Source of the DNA: Bradyrhizobium ivorense
GTDB lineage: Bacteria > Pseudomonadota > Alphaproteobacteria > Rhizobiales > Xanthobacteraceae
NCBI RefSeq assembly: GCF_900696085.1
Contig: NZ_CAADFC020000016.1
Location: 992,001 to 1,056,000 of the forward strand
Direction: 5' to 3'
Length of the DNA: 64,000 nt
How positions within the stretch are numbered: the stretch's first letter is position 1; each line of letters begins with the position of its first letter. This document shows positions 40,299 to 49,912 of this stretch, in pieces. A program made the position numbers and the translations under genes. The notes beneath the pieces were generated by a model, which did not search any database, was not told the origin of the DNA, and saw only the letters and a program-made list of their open reading frames with translations.

Positions 40299-40608
40299 AG
40301 GCCTTCGCTTTCGTGTCCATTACCGCGTTCCAGGAGTCACACGACGTTCGATCGATGTGGCCTTCGTAGGATCTCGTCTGGCGGTGTTCCTGGACGGCTG
40401 TTTTTGGCATGGCTGTCCTCAGCACGCGACGTGGCCTGCGAGAAATGCGGACTTCTGGCGGCAGAAAATAAAGGCTAACCGCGAACGTGATCGCGAAACG
40501 GATGCGCTCCTAGCGGCCGCTGGTTGGCGCGTTATTCGGATCTGGGAGCATGAGGATACCGATGCGGCCGTAGCCCGCATTCGCGATGTAGCCAAAGGAA
40601 GCCGTTGA
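40234..40608 (+). CDS. vsr: Very short patch repair (Vsr) endonuclease
   Basis: 124 residues from ATG 40234, overlapping the methyltransferase gene by 65 bases in another frame, as commonly seen for dcm-vsr pairs. SRTRGRDNPQERALRSALFR, VPGVTRRSIDVAFVGSRLAV (catalytic Asp), FLDGCFWHGCPQHATWPARN (zinc Cys/His) and FWRQKIKANRERDRETDALL match the Vsr family from end to end, and GWRVIRIWEHED is the usual close. It nicks next to T:G mismatches that arise by deamination of 5-methylcytosine, and so protects the genome from mutations caused by the neighbouring methyltransferase. Confidence 0.93.
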   Translation: MSRTRGRDNPQERALRSALFREGLRFRVHYRVPGVTRRSIDVAFVGSRLAVFLDGCFWHGCPQHATWPARNADFWRQKIKANRERDRETDALLAAAGWRVIRIWEHEDTDAAVARIRDVAKGSR

Positions 40609-40826
40609 CGATCGGATTCGGCGAAGGAATCATCCGCTGCAAGCAATGGGTGAGTCGGGGGCGACGTGTTTGAGGCGGGTTTCCCCATACTTCCTGGAGC
40701 CGTGGCGATGGTTCAGATCGGTAAGGCGTAAGTAGGGGATCTCACGTCAAGCATGTCATGTGCTTGAGGCCCCCGTATCCGCAACAATTCCGGCCTGACA
40801 AGTGGACACCCTAAGAGGGGGTCGGA

Positions 40827-43796
40827 ATGAGTGATTGGCGAAGCTGGCAGCTTCCGGAGTGGAACGAACGCCTTGTCGTGCATTTCTTCGGTCGTCGCCC
40901 GGGGGAGGACGCCCCTGTCGTCGCCCTTCTCACGACACCTGAGGAACTGGCCCTTGTCACCGGAGACGCGACAGCAGACCCGTCAGACGTCAGGGACAGT
41001 TTCATCGCCCGGCTACGCGAAGCGATTGGTCCGAACCGCAGTCTCTTCGACGATGCTGCGAACTATCAGCATTGGCCGAAACCGCCGCCACCAGAACGCG
41101 TGCCGAGGTTCGTGTCCCACCTGATCTTCTCTTGCATCGCAGCGTCTGAGTCCTCAGAGGAGTTGGCGAGCGAGGGATCGTACTTGTTGCGCTTGCGTGA
41201 GCTGGCCGGAGGCACGCTGCCAGATTACACGCTGCAATGGCTGCCAACGCTATGGGGGAATCTTGCGGCCTGGCTTGCTGCGAATGCTCGGCACTTCAGG
41301 GCGCTGAGATTGCCGCATCCAGGCGGCTACACCCGGATCGGTCATTCGGTGAAGCTCGCCTTTCCCGATCGGCGCGATCAGCGAGTGTTGTCCGAAATTC
41401 TCGACCGAGCTGGTCTACAGGGGCATGAGCCTCCGGTCGGTAAGGTGATTGCGCTGGTAGCTGCTTCGCGTGGCCGGTTTCGGCAAGCGTTCCAGCAAGC
41501 CTTCGACGATTTTCGAAGCGGTTTCGCGAATGGGGCGCGCCACGCGAGAGAGACACTTGAGCATCGCTTCTGGTCGGCAGTGCGGGACGCCGCGCTGCGT
41601 GGGCGTGGCTCGGCAGTTGTTGAAGAAGGCAAGGATGCAGCACTGTTACAACTGCTTTGCGAAGAGCAGGATGATAAACTCCACCTATTCCTTGTAACGG
41701 ATGAGGCGATGTCCGAAGGCCGGTTTCGGACCGCAGAATTGCCTGTGACGTTTGATCGATGGCGCTACGCCGTGATCGAGAACAAGGAAGTGGCAGATGC
41801 GCCCGAAGCCGCGTACGCGACCGCGCGTGACGTGCTCACCGGCCGCATTGCGATCCCACGCCTCAGCAGCCTCGTTGCGCAAGGTCTCGTGACATTGGTG
41901 GAGGGTGTCCACGGCTGCCTCGAATTGGGGGGACCGGAGCACCTGGAGCAGTCAAGGACCGTTCTTGCGCGCGAGGAGCGGGCAAAGGCTCTGATCACTC
42001 TCTTCGGCAAAGGGCGCGTGCGATCCAACCCATCAGTGTACCGCGGGTGGGTCGAGTTGCGAGACCTGGAGCTTCGCCGCCTTTCAGCCGAGACGCTGGA
42101 GGAGACGGCGCTGGTCGGGTGCTGGCAGCTTTATGATTCGATCGTAAGGCCATTCGCGCGATTGCAGGGCGGGGTGAGGGCGGATGACGGATGGCTAGGC
42201 CTGCGCGAGATCCTCCCCCGCATTACGGCGCCCGGCGCCAGTGCGGTCGTGATGACCGGTGTCGACGGTAGGCACGAGGCACTTGGAAAGGATGAAGAAG
42301 GCGCCTGGCAACTGCCTTCCCGCGATCTTGAGGGAGAGTTCCAATTCGAAATCGGCCTGGAGGAAGGCGGAACAGTTGGCTTGTCGGCCCGCTTCAATCG
42401 CGTGGTCGCTGGCCAGGATGTCCGCCTGCCCGACGAGCTGAATGCTTGGATCCTAGAGGGATTGGGTGGGACGACGACCTTAGCGGGAACCGCGCCGCTT
42501 CGCGAGAACCCAAGCGCTGAGTCAGCTCCGGCAGCCGACCTCACATTTCATCTTGGCCCGGTCGTGGGCCAATTCCTCGATGGACCTGAGGAGGCAGCTT
42601 GGTCTGTAACACGATTTGCTGGCAAAGCGATGGGAGCGCGATGCCGACCCGATCTTGCGGAGACGTCGGGAATCGCACGCGTATCCGACATTTCGGCTCG
42701 GCGGAGGTGGCGTCAACTACTGTTCAACTGCCGGCCGGATCCCTCGGATGAAGGTTTCAATCCTGCGAGGAGCCGAATCCGTCAGAGCGTGATCTCAACG
42801 GAATTACCGACCGCCGAAGGCATTGTGTCTTCGGCCCAGGCTGCGGCGCCGCGAGACTTGACCGTCGCTGCGGAGGTTGAGCGCCTGCTTGCGATTGCGG
42901 CGGCACGCGCTGGCGGACGTACGGGAATTCCCTTCCGGGAATGGTCCGGCCATGTGGAGCGGGTCATGGGGCTGTCGCGCGAGCGGATGCGCGCGCTCAC
43001 GCGCAGCTGGGCCGAGGCAGGAATCTTGGACATCGCCTTCTATGCCCGCTGGCGGCATTGCAGCGTGTTCGCACGCGCCCCTACTCTCGTTGGATTTCGA
43101 ACTGAGCGAGGCTTCGGGGCGACAATTCTTGGACTTTTGCTGCCGACCACGCGACGCAGCGTGCGGCTGGCCGCTGAGCAGGCGGGAGTGGCGATCGAAG
43201 AACGTGCCCACGTCACTGCGCAAGCGCCTGCCATCGTGACCATGCGCTGCAGCCGGCAAGAGCAACTTGAAGCAATCTCGACGCGTGCGGGCGTTCCCCT
43301 ACGGTGGCTGGAGTTCGAATTCGCGCGTTATGCCGAACAAAGTCGGCACGATGGATTTGGACCAGCACCACAGAATTACGACGAGCGCACGCCTTGGACG
43401 AGGTGGTCGTTGGGTGCTGGGCTCGATACGAGTGAAATATCATTCACACATTACGTCCGCGCCGGCTGCCCAGACTATTGGCACTTGGAGGCCGGAGATC
43501 GTTCAGTGTGGTCGTTCGACCTCAACACGGCTCGCCTTTGGGGGCTCGCAATGTTGGGGCAAAAGCCTTTCGCCGAAGCAGATGGCGCGAAGCTGATTGC
43601 TGAACAAGCCTACCTCCCCTTGCCCATGGCGCGTTGCTTGGTAATCGTCAATGGTACCGCCCCTGGCGTCGCTGAGGATGGCCGATACAGCTATCCGTGC
43701 GCGTCAACAGCGCTGAGCAGAAACATATTGAGCGTTCTTGAGAGAATTTTCGATCCGCAACGCCTTCATCGGCATGCGCAAGTTATGATGGGATGA
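40827..43796 (+). CDS. Large protein of unknown fold, candidate DruF of the Druantia-like system
   Basis: 989 residues, preceded by AGAGGGGGTCGG. I recognise no named domain. It starts MSDWRSWQLPEWNERLVVHF and contains RLVVHFFGRRPGEDAPVVAL, LEEGGTVGLSARFNRVVAGQ, and a long C-terminal region with several Cys/His (WRHCSVFARAPTL, MRCSRQEQLEA, GCPDYWHLEAGDRSVW). It is presumably cytosolic. Its TGA is separated from the helicase ATG by only three bases, so the two are co-translated partners. In Druantia type II the genes next to the helicase include unassigned druF and druG, so I propose DruF from position and size only. Confidence 0.85.
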   Translation: MSDWRSWQLPEWNERLVVHFFGRRPGEDAPVVALLTTPEELALVTGDATADPSDVRDSFIARLREAIGPNRSLFDDAANYQHWPKPPPPERVPRFVSHLIFSCIAASESSEELASEGSYLLRLRELAGGTLPDYTLQWLPTLWGNLAAWLAANARHFRALRLPHPGGYTRIGHSVKLAFPDRRDQRVLSEILDRAGLQGHEPPVGKVIALVAASRGRFRQAFQQAFDDFRSGFANGARHARETLEHRFWSAVRDAALRGRGSAVVEEGKDAALLQLLCEEQDDKLHLFLVTDEAMSEGRFRTAELPVTFDRWRYAVIENKEVADAPEAAYATARDVLTGRIAIPRLSSLVAQGLVTLVEGVHGCLELGGPEHLEQSRTVLAREERAKALITLFGKGRVRSNPSVYRGWVELRDLELRRLSAETLEETALVGCWQLYDSIVRPFARLQGGVRADDGWLGLREILPRITAPGASAVVMTGVDGRHEALGKDEEGAWQLPSRDLEGEFQFEIGLEEGGTVGLSARFNRVVAGQDVRLPDELNAWILEGLGGTTTLAGTAPLRENPSAESAPAADLTFHLGPVVGQFLDGPEEAAWSVTRFAGKAMGARCRPDLAETSGIARVSDISARRRWRQLLFNCRPDPSDEGFNPARSRIRQSVISTELPTAEGIVSSAQAAAPRDLTVAAEVERLLAIAAARAGGRTGIPFREWSGHVERVMGLSRERMRALTRSWAEAGILDIAFYARWRHCSVFARAPTLVGFRTERGFGATILGLLLPTTRRSVRLAAEQAGVAIEERAHVTAQAPAIVTMRCSRQEQLEAISTRAGVPLRWLEFEFARYAEQSRHDGFGPAPQNYDERTPWTRWSLGAGLDTSEISFTHYVRAGCPDYWHLEAGDRSVWSFDLNTARLWGLAMLGQKPFAEADGAKLIAEQAYLPLPMARCLVIVNGTAPGVAEDGRYSYPCASTALSRNILSVLERIFDPQRLHRHAQVMMG

Positions 43797-43799
43797 ACT

Positions 43800-46700
43800 A
43801 TGTACGATCCGATCGGCTGCTTTCTGAGAGTGCGCGAGTTGTACGCCACGTACCTCGACACCGCCTTTCGCATTGGCGATCCAATGATCAGCGCCGAACG
43901 CAGAGCCTTGATCGAGCGTCCAGGAACCCTGTGCACGGATCCGCTTCTCGAGCCGCTGCCGCGTTACCGCACCACCCCATGGAAACTGGGCGAACTCGTC
44001 GACCGCGAAGGGGATGAACAGGTCCTTGATCATTTCACGCGTAACGAGCGCGAAGTATTCGTTCGGCTGGTCGCTTCGGGGCTCTTCGATAGTGCCGATG
44101 TTGAGCTCTACCTTCACCAAGCGAAAATGCTTTACCGCGGCAGTAGGAACGCGCAACCTGGAATCGTGACCTCTGGCACCGGGTCGGGAAAGACCGAGTC
44201 CTTCCTGTTGCCGGTACTCGCAAGCATCTCACGTGAAGCACTGCGCTGGGAAGCGCCACAGGCTGGATACTTGACCCGTCGGTGGTGGCAGGATGCGAAT
44301 GGGCGAAGCTACGAGAGCTACGGTGGCGAGGGCGGAATTCCGAAGCAGCGTCGCCCATTGAAGCGCAATCCCGCCGCCGATCCATTCGTGGGGCATCGTG
44401 CTGGTGAGCGGCGCGAGGCAGCCGTGCGTTGTTTGATCCTCTATCCGATGAATGCGCTGGTCGAGGATCAGCTGGCCCGCTTGCGCAAGGCGCTCGATTC
44501 GACTCCTGCGCGCGAAGTCATGGCGCAAAGCCTCAACGGCAATCGCATTTTCTTCGGTCGTTATACGAGCGATACCCCGGTCACAGGTTTCAACGTCCAC
44601 CCTCGCAAGGCGGCCGAAGATGATTGGCAGCGTCGCGCTCGTCAACTCGGCAAGCTATTTGCCGAGATGGTCGATTTTGAGCGCACGCAACGCTACGTGG
44701 AGACGTTGGTTACGCGCGGCGAAGCGGAGCCGGACGACCGTTATCTTTTTCCATCGGTCGATGGAGCAGAGCTGCTCTCGCGATGGGACATGCAGACCTC
44801 ACCTCCCGATCTACTTATCACCAACGTCAGCATGCTGGGAGCTATGCTTAATCGTGAGGTCGATGCGCCAATCTTCGATCGGACGCGCCGATGGCTACAG
44901 TCGGAAGATTCATATTTTTACCTGGTCTTGGATGAGCTGCATTTGCAGCGAGGCGCGGCGGGTACGGAGGTGGCATATCTCATTCGGACCCTTCTCGCGC
45001 GTCTGGGGCTCACGGAGCCGGCGCATCGGCATAAGCTTCGCATTCTAGCCTCGAGCGCCTCGTTGCCCACAGATGGCGAGGAAGGAACGAGGAGCCTCGC
45101 GTATCTCTGGGACATGTTCGGACGCTATAGTACATACACCGCAAACGGAAATGGTGTCGCGGACAGGAGGGGCTGGCGTTCGGCGATCGTCACGGGCGAA
45201 ACCGAGGCCGAGCGGCCGCTTGGTACGGAGCCGTTGGTACCCGAGCCTTTCATTGCCTTCGTCGAAGCGCACGGAGGTACGAATACCGAACCGGCCTGCG
45301 CTGGAGACGTTCCGCTTCTCGAAGCGCCATGGCGGGACGTTGCGGCCGGATTGGGTGTGGTGTCAGAAGGGCCGCTTGTAGATTTGGTGCGGGCCTGCGT
45401 AGAGGAGGCGGGGCGCAGGCTCGCACTGGCCTGCTGGTCGCAGGAAGACAGGCGGGTCAGAGCCACGGAATGGTCCGTCTTGAGCAGCACACTGTTTGGG
45501 GGAAACAGCGATCGGGAGCGCGGTGCAGTACGGGGCTTGATGCTGATCCGTGGTCTTGGAGACGCGTTCGGACGATGGTTTGGGGAAGTCGCTCCAGGAG
45601 CTCGCGCGCCTTCCTTCCGATTGCACACGTTCTTCCGCAGCATCGAAGGGCTTTATGCTCCGCTGGATCGCGGCGCTGGCGTCGCACCGGCCTTTCGCTC
45701 GGAGAGCCGCGTAGCTGGCAGCCTGTCGATCGAGCGCACGGTCAGCGAAGAGCCTGTTGGCCGCGAACGTGAGGCACTGCCGCTGCGGTTGTTCGAGATG
45801 CTGTACTGCGAATGCTGTGGCGAGATGTTCGTCGGTGGCATGCGTCGTCGCCGCGGCAACAACGAATTCGAACTGCTGCCGAGCGATGCGGATCTGGACG
45901 GGCTACCCGATAGCGCAGTCAGTCAGCGATTTGAGGATCTGTCGTTCAACCAGTATGCCGTATTCTGGCCAACAGCCCGGAGTGAACTGCCCAAGGTAGC
46001 CGACTATCGCGGCAACTCGCCGGAAGGCTGGGCGGCAGCCAGGCTCGATCCTGCGACCGGTGTGGCTCGGACGATCGGTATCAATAGGCAAGCAGCACGG
46101 GACACCGATATTCTGGGCTGGTTGTTCACACGACGAGAGGGGGCTGATCGGCATCAGCGGAGCAATACACGCGCTGGCACGAACGTGCCGTACCAATGCC
46201 CGAATTGTGAGACGGACTATTCACCGCGTCGCATCGAGACCAGTGCAAGACTTTCGCCGCTTCGACACTTTCGGACAGGCTTTGCAAAGACGACGCAACT
46301 CCTCGCCAGCGAAGTATTCGATCTTCTCAAACTGCATGCCGAGAGCCCTAAGCTGGTATCGTTCTCGGACAGCCGTCAGGACGCTGCCAAAGCGGCGCTC
46401 GACGTGGAAAGCCGGCATCACGAGGATTTGCGGCGCGATCTGGTAATCACGCAACTCCAGGCCGTTCTACGCGGTCGGCCGTCTACCGAAGCGATTGACA
46501 CGCAGCTTCGGGAGCTGCGCGCTCAACGCCGTCTCGCCGAGGACAACAATGACCTTCCTACCGAGGAGAGGATCAGCGAGCAGATCAGTGCGTTGAACAG
46601 CGCGCGAGCAGGTGTCGGCGAAGATAGCGTCCTTATCAGTGACATCCTTGAGAATGCACGGACCGTGGCGCAGTATTCTGGCGCACGCGGGATACGCCAG

Positions 46701-49700
46701 TCGCTAAAACCATTGATCCGCGCCTTTGTTGAGCTTGGAGTCCACCCCACTGACCCTGCCGGAACGCGGCCGATTGCGGCGGAGGCGGACCGAGAGACTC
46801 GCTGGTTCGAGTGGAACGAGCTGTTCGAGTCTCACGACGCGGGGTTCGATTGGCGGGATGACGTTCAGCAGCAACAATGGCTGAACCAGGCCCGGCGGCT
46901 TGTCGTCGAGGATACGCAGAAGCTCGTCACGGAAATCCTGGTGAGCCGCACATACTTTTCCATTGAGGAAGCTGGTCTCGGGCATCTATGCATGCCGCGC
47001 CAGATTTTCGGCGGCGATGAGAGCGCGTACGCACTGCATTCGGCTTTTCTGCGTGTCTTTGCCGATGCCTATCGACTGCTTGATAGTCCTTACGATCGCA
47101 CCCCTAACCCGTGGACGGATGAGAACCAGATCGAGCAAAGCAGCCGTGTGCTGAAGTTTGCAACCAGCCTTTGGGGAGACCAGGCCCGGGCACGGTTGCG
47201 TGACGTGCTGCAGAGGCTTTCGCAAGCTGGTCATCAGCACGGGTTGCTCACGACCTCGGCCCTGCGCGTCAAGCTGGTGGACCCGTCTGATCCATTCTGG
47301 CGATGCGGAAAATGCGCGCGTGTGCATTTGCATCGAGGGGCTGAGATATGCACGCGCTGCTTCGATCCCCTCCCTCAGGAGCCTAACGGCCGGGTGATCG
47401 ACGTCGTGGAGCGGAACTTTTTGGCCAAGCGGCTAATCCGCAACGGTGCACAACCATTCCGGTTGCATTGCGAGGAGTTGACCGGCCAGACCGACAATGG
47501 CGCAGAACGTCAGCGAAAGTTTCGAGGGATTTTGTTTCCCGCCGTAAGGCCTGCTCGGGATGCGAACGGCCAGCGAATCCTCGACGAAGATGGGCAGGAA
47601 GTTCTGGTTCGCGACGACAGGTCCTTCCTACGGCAACGGGAAGAGATCGACGTTCTGGCGGTCACTACGACAATGGAGGTCGGAATTGACATCGGACCAT
47701 TGCAGGCCGTGCTGCAGGCCAATATGCCGCCGCAAAGGTTCAACTACCAGCAACGGGTCGGGCGTGCTGGCCGAAGGCGTCAGGCGTATTCGATGGTGCT
47801 GACGGTATGCCGAACGAAAAGCCACGACCTCTATTACTTCCGTGAGCCCCGGAGGATCACCGGTGACGTACCACCCCCTCCATTCTTGACGCGTGGCATG
47901 CCGAACATCGCGCGTCGCTTTTTGAGGAAGTGGTGGCTGAACGCGGCGTTCGGGCGTCTTCGCGACGAACATCCAACCAATTGGCCAGCAGACGACATGC
48001 GTCCACCTGACATCCACGGTGAGTTCATGGAGACGAGCGTGTATTTCGCCGAAGACTGGCGTGATCGTTTGCGAAACGCTTTGATCACGGAGGAGGCGTC
48101 GGCACGTGCTTTCGCAGAGCTTGTGTGTCAGGATTCTCCCTTGAATTCGCAGGCGGTGTGGATGAGCCCTGATCGGCTCGTGCAGGAGATTGACGCCTTG
48201 GAGTGCCGCCCGGAGTCGAGGCGCTATGGTCTCGCGCATTCGCTGGCCGAGCAGGGCGATCTGCCATTGTATGGTATGCCGACGCGAGTCCGCGACTTGT
48301 ATGTCAGCCATCGTTTCTCTAGCTCGACACGCGAGCGCGAATGGACCACGATCGACCGCGATCTCGATCTGGCTGTCTTCGAATTCGCGCCCGGTTCGAT
48401 CATTGTGAAGGACAAGCGAGAGAACGTCTGTATCGGCTTCACGGGGCGACTTGGAAGCTTCGGCCTTAGGCGACCAAATTCACCGAATCCAATGCATGTG
48501 CCGCTGATGTCCGAGGCACTTGGGCCCACTTTCTGGATGCTTGAATGCGAGAACTGTGGGTCATGGTACCGGCACGAAGCCAGGCCCGAGGAGGGACTGG
48601 CCGATTGTGGATCTTGCGGACATCCGCTTTCCCCAGACCGTTCGTCACCATGCCGCGAGCCGCTCGGATTCCGTACCAACTTCCGACCGTCACCTGACGT
48701 GGAGAGCGATGGGCCGAGCGGACGGCATCGATCGATTCAGTCGGAGGCGGGCGCACTTGCGTTGGCGCAATCGCCTGGTTCGAATCTATCTTACCAGGTG
48801 GGCGAACAGATCAAAACGTATCGGCTCAACCGGGGCGGCCTCGATCCCGATACACCAGGCCGATGGAAGGGATTCAGTGCGGCGGCGGGCGAAGAGCGGC
48901 TCAGCCGGCGCGGTCAGGAGGCGTTTCTGGATTCGCAATGGATCGCCGATGAGTTCATCGGTGATGCAGCGGGGCCAAGCGATTTCACGGCGTATACTGG
49001 CGATCAGGAGCGCCGGATCGATTCTGTTTGGCTCGCCGCGCCGAAAACGACAGACGCACTTTACATCGCGCCGGCCCAAATGCCTCGCGGCCTCAGTCTG
49101 GAGCGAGTGGTTGGGCGCCGTAACTTGGACGGCGTGGTGGGCAGAGACGTCCTTGAGGCACTCTCATCAACGAGCGTACGCGCCGCAGCACTTTCGGCGA
49201 CGTTTATTCTAGTGAACAAGGCGGCGCTGGAGCTCGACATCGATCCCGAGGAGTTCGACGTCATCGAGCCTAGGATGTTTCGGCCTGCGGGTGGCGCGGC
49301 CCTGCCCGTGCTGCAAATCGCGGACCACCTGGTGAATGGTGCAGGCTTTAGCAATGCGCTGGGAACACCACAGCCGGAATCGGGTGCGGCGCTGGTCGCA
49401 TCGCTGTTGCGGCAAGCAGTGACCGATGAAAGCGACTATCCGCTCAATGCTTTCATCCGCGACAATCATGAGCACGCCTGCGAACAGTCCTGTTACCGGT
49501 GCTTGCTCCGGTACCGCAACCAGCCATTTCATGGCTTGCTGGATTGGCGACTCGGCTTGTCTTTCCTTGAAGCGCTCAATCGCCTTGATTTCCGATGCGG
49601 TCTCGACGGGCGGTTCGAGGGGCTAGCCCTGAGGATGTGGCCTGAGTTGGTTGAGCGGGATCTGCAGCGCCTTCGGCGACAGTTCAGCACGGCAGAAGTG

Positions 49701-49910
49701 CGCGAGATCGGAGCGCTACGGGCGGTACGGTTCGATGGGAATACACGCTGGGGCGTGATCGCGCATCCGCTATGGGATCCTGAGGCGCTTGACGGGGTGC
49801 TCGGAGATGCGGTGGCCCAACTGGGTAGCGAACCATTCACGATCATCGATTCCTTCAATCTGGCGAGGCGGCCGGTGACAATCCGGCGAGCGCTGCTCGA
49901 CTGGACTTGA
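43800..49910 (+). CDS. Giant DEAD/DEAH-type helicase with C-terminal DUF1998, candidate DruE
   Basis: 2036 residues. Superfamily 2 motifs: Q-like LHQAKMLYRG, Walker A IVTSGTGSGKTES (about 123-134), Ia LILYPMNALVEDQLARLRKA, II LVLDELHLQRGAAGTEVAYL (DELH, about 377), III ILASSASL, IV/V VTTTMEVGIDIGPLQ and VI QRVGRAGRR (about 1318). A central Zn knuckle (LYCECCGEMFVGGMRRRRGN) interrupts the RecA lobes. The C-terminus has DUF1998: NHEHACEQSCYRCLLRYRNQ with C-x4-C-x2-C (about 1895-1902) and FHGLLDWRLGLSFL. Length and domain order match DruE, the one constant of Druantia systems. It translocates on DNA or RNA presumably to detect foreign DNA. Confidence 0.92.
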   Translation: MYDPIGCFLRVRELYATYLDTAFRIGDPMISAERRALIERPGTLCTDPLLEPLPRYRTTPWKLGELVDREGDEQVLDHFTRNEREVFVRLVASGLFDSADVELYLHQAKMLYRGSRNAQPGIVTSGTGSGKTESFLLPVLASISREALRWEAPQAGYLTRRWWQDANGRSYESYGGEGGIPKQRRPLKRNPAADPFVGHRAGERREAAVRCLILYPMNALVEDQLARLRKALDSTPAREVMAQSLNGNRIFFGRYTSDTPVTGFNVHPRKAAEDDWQRRARQLGKLFAEMVDFERTQRYVETLVTRGEAEPDDRYLFPSVDGAELLSRWDMQTSPPDLLITNVSMLGAMLNREVDAPIFDRTRRWLQSEDSYFYLVLDELHLQRGAAGTEVAYLIRTLLARLGLTEPAHRHKLRILASSASLPTDGEEGTRSLAYLWDMFGRYSTYTANGNGVADRRGWRSAIVTGETEAERPLGTEPLVPEPFIAFVEAHGGTNTEPACAGDVPLLEAPWRDVAAGLGVVSEGPLVDLVRACVEEAGRRLALACWSQEDRRVRATEWSVLSSTLFGGNSDRERGAVRGLMLIRGLGDAFGRWFGEVAPGARAPSFRLHTFFRSIEGLYAPLDRGAGVAPAFRSESRVAGSLSIERTVSEEPVGREREALPLRLFEMLYCECCGEMFVGGMRRRRGNNEFELLPSDADLDGLPDSAVSQRFEDLSFNQYAVFWPTARSELPKVADYRGNSPEGWAAARLDPATGVARTIGINRQAARDTDILGWLFTRREGADRHQRSNTRAGTNVPYQCPNCETDYSPRRIETSARLSPLRHFRTGFAKTTQLLASEVFDLLKLHAESPKLVSFSDSRQDAAKAALDVESRHHEDLRRDLVITQLQAVLRGRPSTEAIDTQLRELRAQRRLAEDNNDLPTEERISEQISALNSARAGVGEDSVLISDILENARTVAQYSGARGIRQSLKPLIRAFVELGVHPTDPAGTRPIAAEADRETRWFEWNELFESHDAGFDWRDDVQQQQWLNQARRLVVEDTQKLVTEILVSRTYFSIEEAGLGHLCMPRQIFGGDESAYALHSAFLRVFADAYRLLDSPYDRTPNPWTDENQIEQSSRVLKFATSLWGDQARARLRDVLQRLSQAGHQHGLLTTSALRVKLVDPSDPFWRCGKCARVHLHRGAEICTRCFDPLPQEPNGRVIDVVERNFLAKRLIRNGAQPFRLHCEELTGQTDNGAERQRKFRGILFPAVRPARDANGQRILDEDGQEVLVRDDRSFLRQREEIDVLAVTTTMEVGIDIGPLQAVLQANMPPQRFNYQQRVGRAGRRRQAYSMVLTVCRTKSHDLYYFREPRRITGDVPPPPFLTRGMPNIARRFLRKWWLNAAFGRLRDEHPTNWPADDMRPPDIHGEFMETSVYFAEDWRDRLRNALITEEASARAFAELVCQDSPLNSQAVWMSPDRLVQEIDALECRPESRRYGLAHSLAEQGDLPLYGMPTRVRDLYVSHRFSSSTREREWTTIDRDLDLAVFEFAPGSIIVKDKRENVCIGFTGRLGSFGLRRPNSPNPMHVPLMSEALGPTFWMLECENCGSWYRHEARPEEGLADCGSCGHPLSPDRSSPCREPLGFRTNFRPSPDVESDGPSGRHRSIQSEAGALALAQSPGSNLSYQVGEQIKTYRLNRGGLDPDTPGRWKGFSAAAGEERLSRRGQEAFLDSQWIADEFIGDAAGPSDFTAYTGDQERRIDSVWLAAPKTTDALYIAPAQMPRGLSLERVVGRRNLDGVVGRDVLEALSSTSVRAAALSATFILVNKAALELDIDPEEFDVIEPRMFRPAGGAALPVLQIADHLVNGAGFSNALGTPQPESGAALVASLLRQAVTDESDYPLNAFIRDNHEHACEQSCYRCLLRYRNQPFHGLLDWRLGLSFLEALNRLDFRCGLDGRFEGLALRMWPELVERDLQRLRRQFSTAEVREIGALRAVRFDGNTRWGVIAHPLWDPEALDGVLGDAVAQLGSEPFTIIDSFNLARRPVTIRRALLDWT

Positions 49911-49912
49911 AC

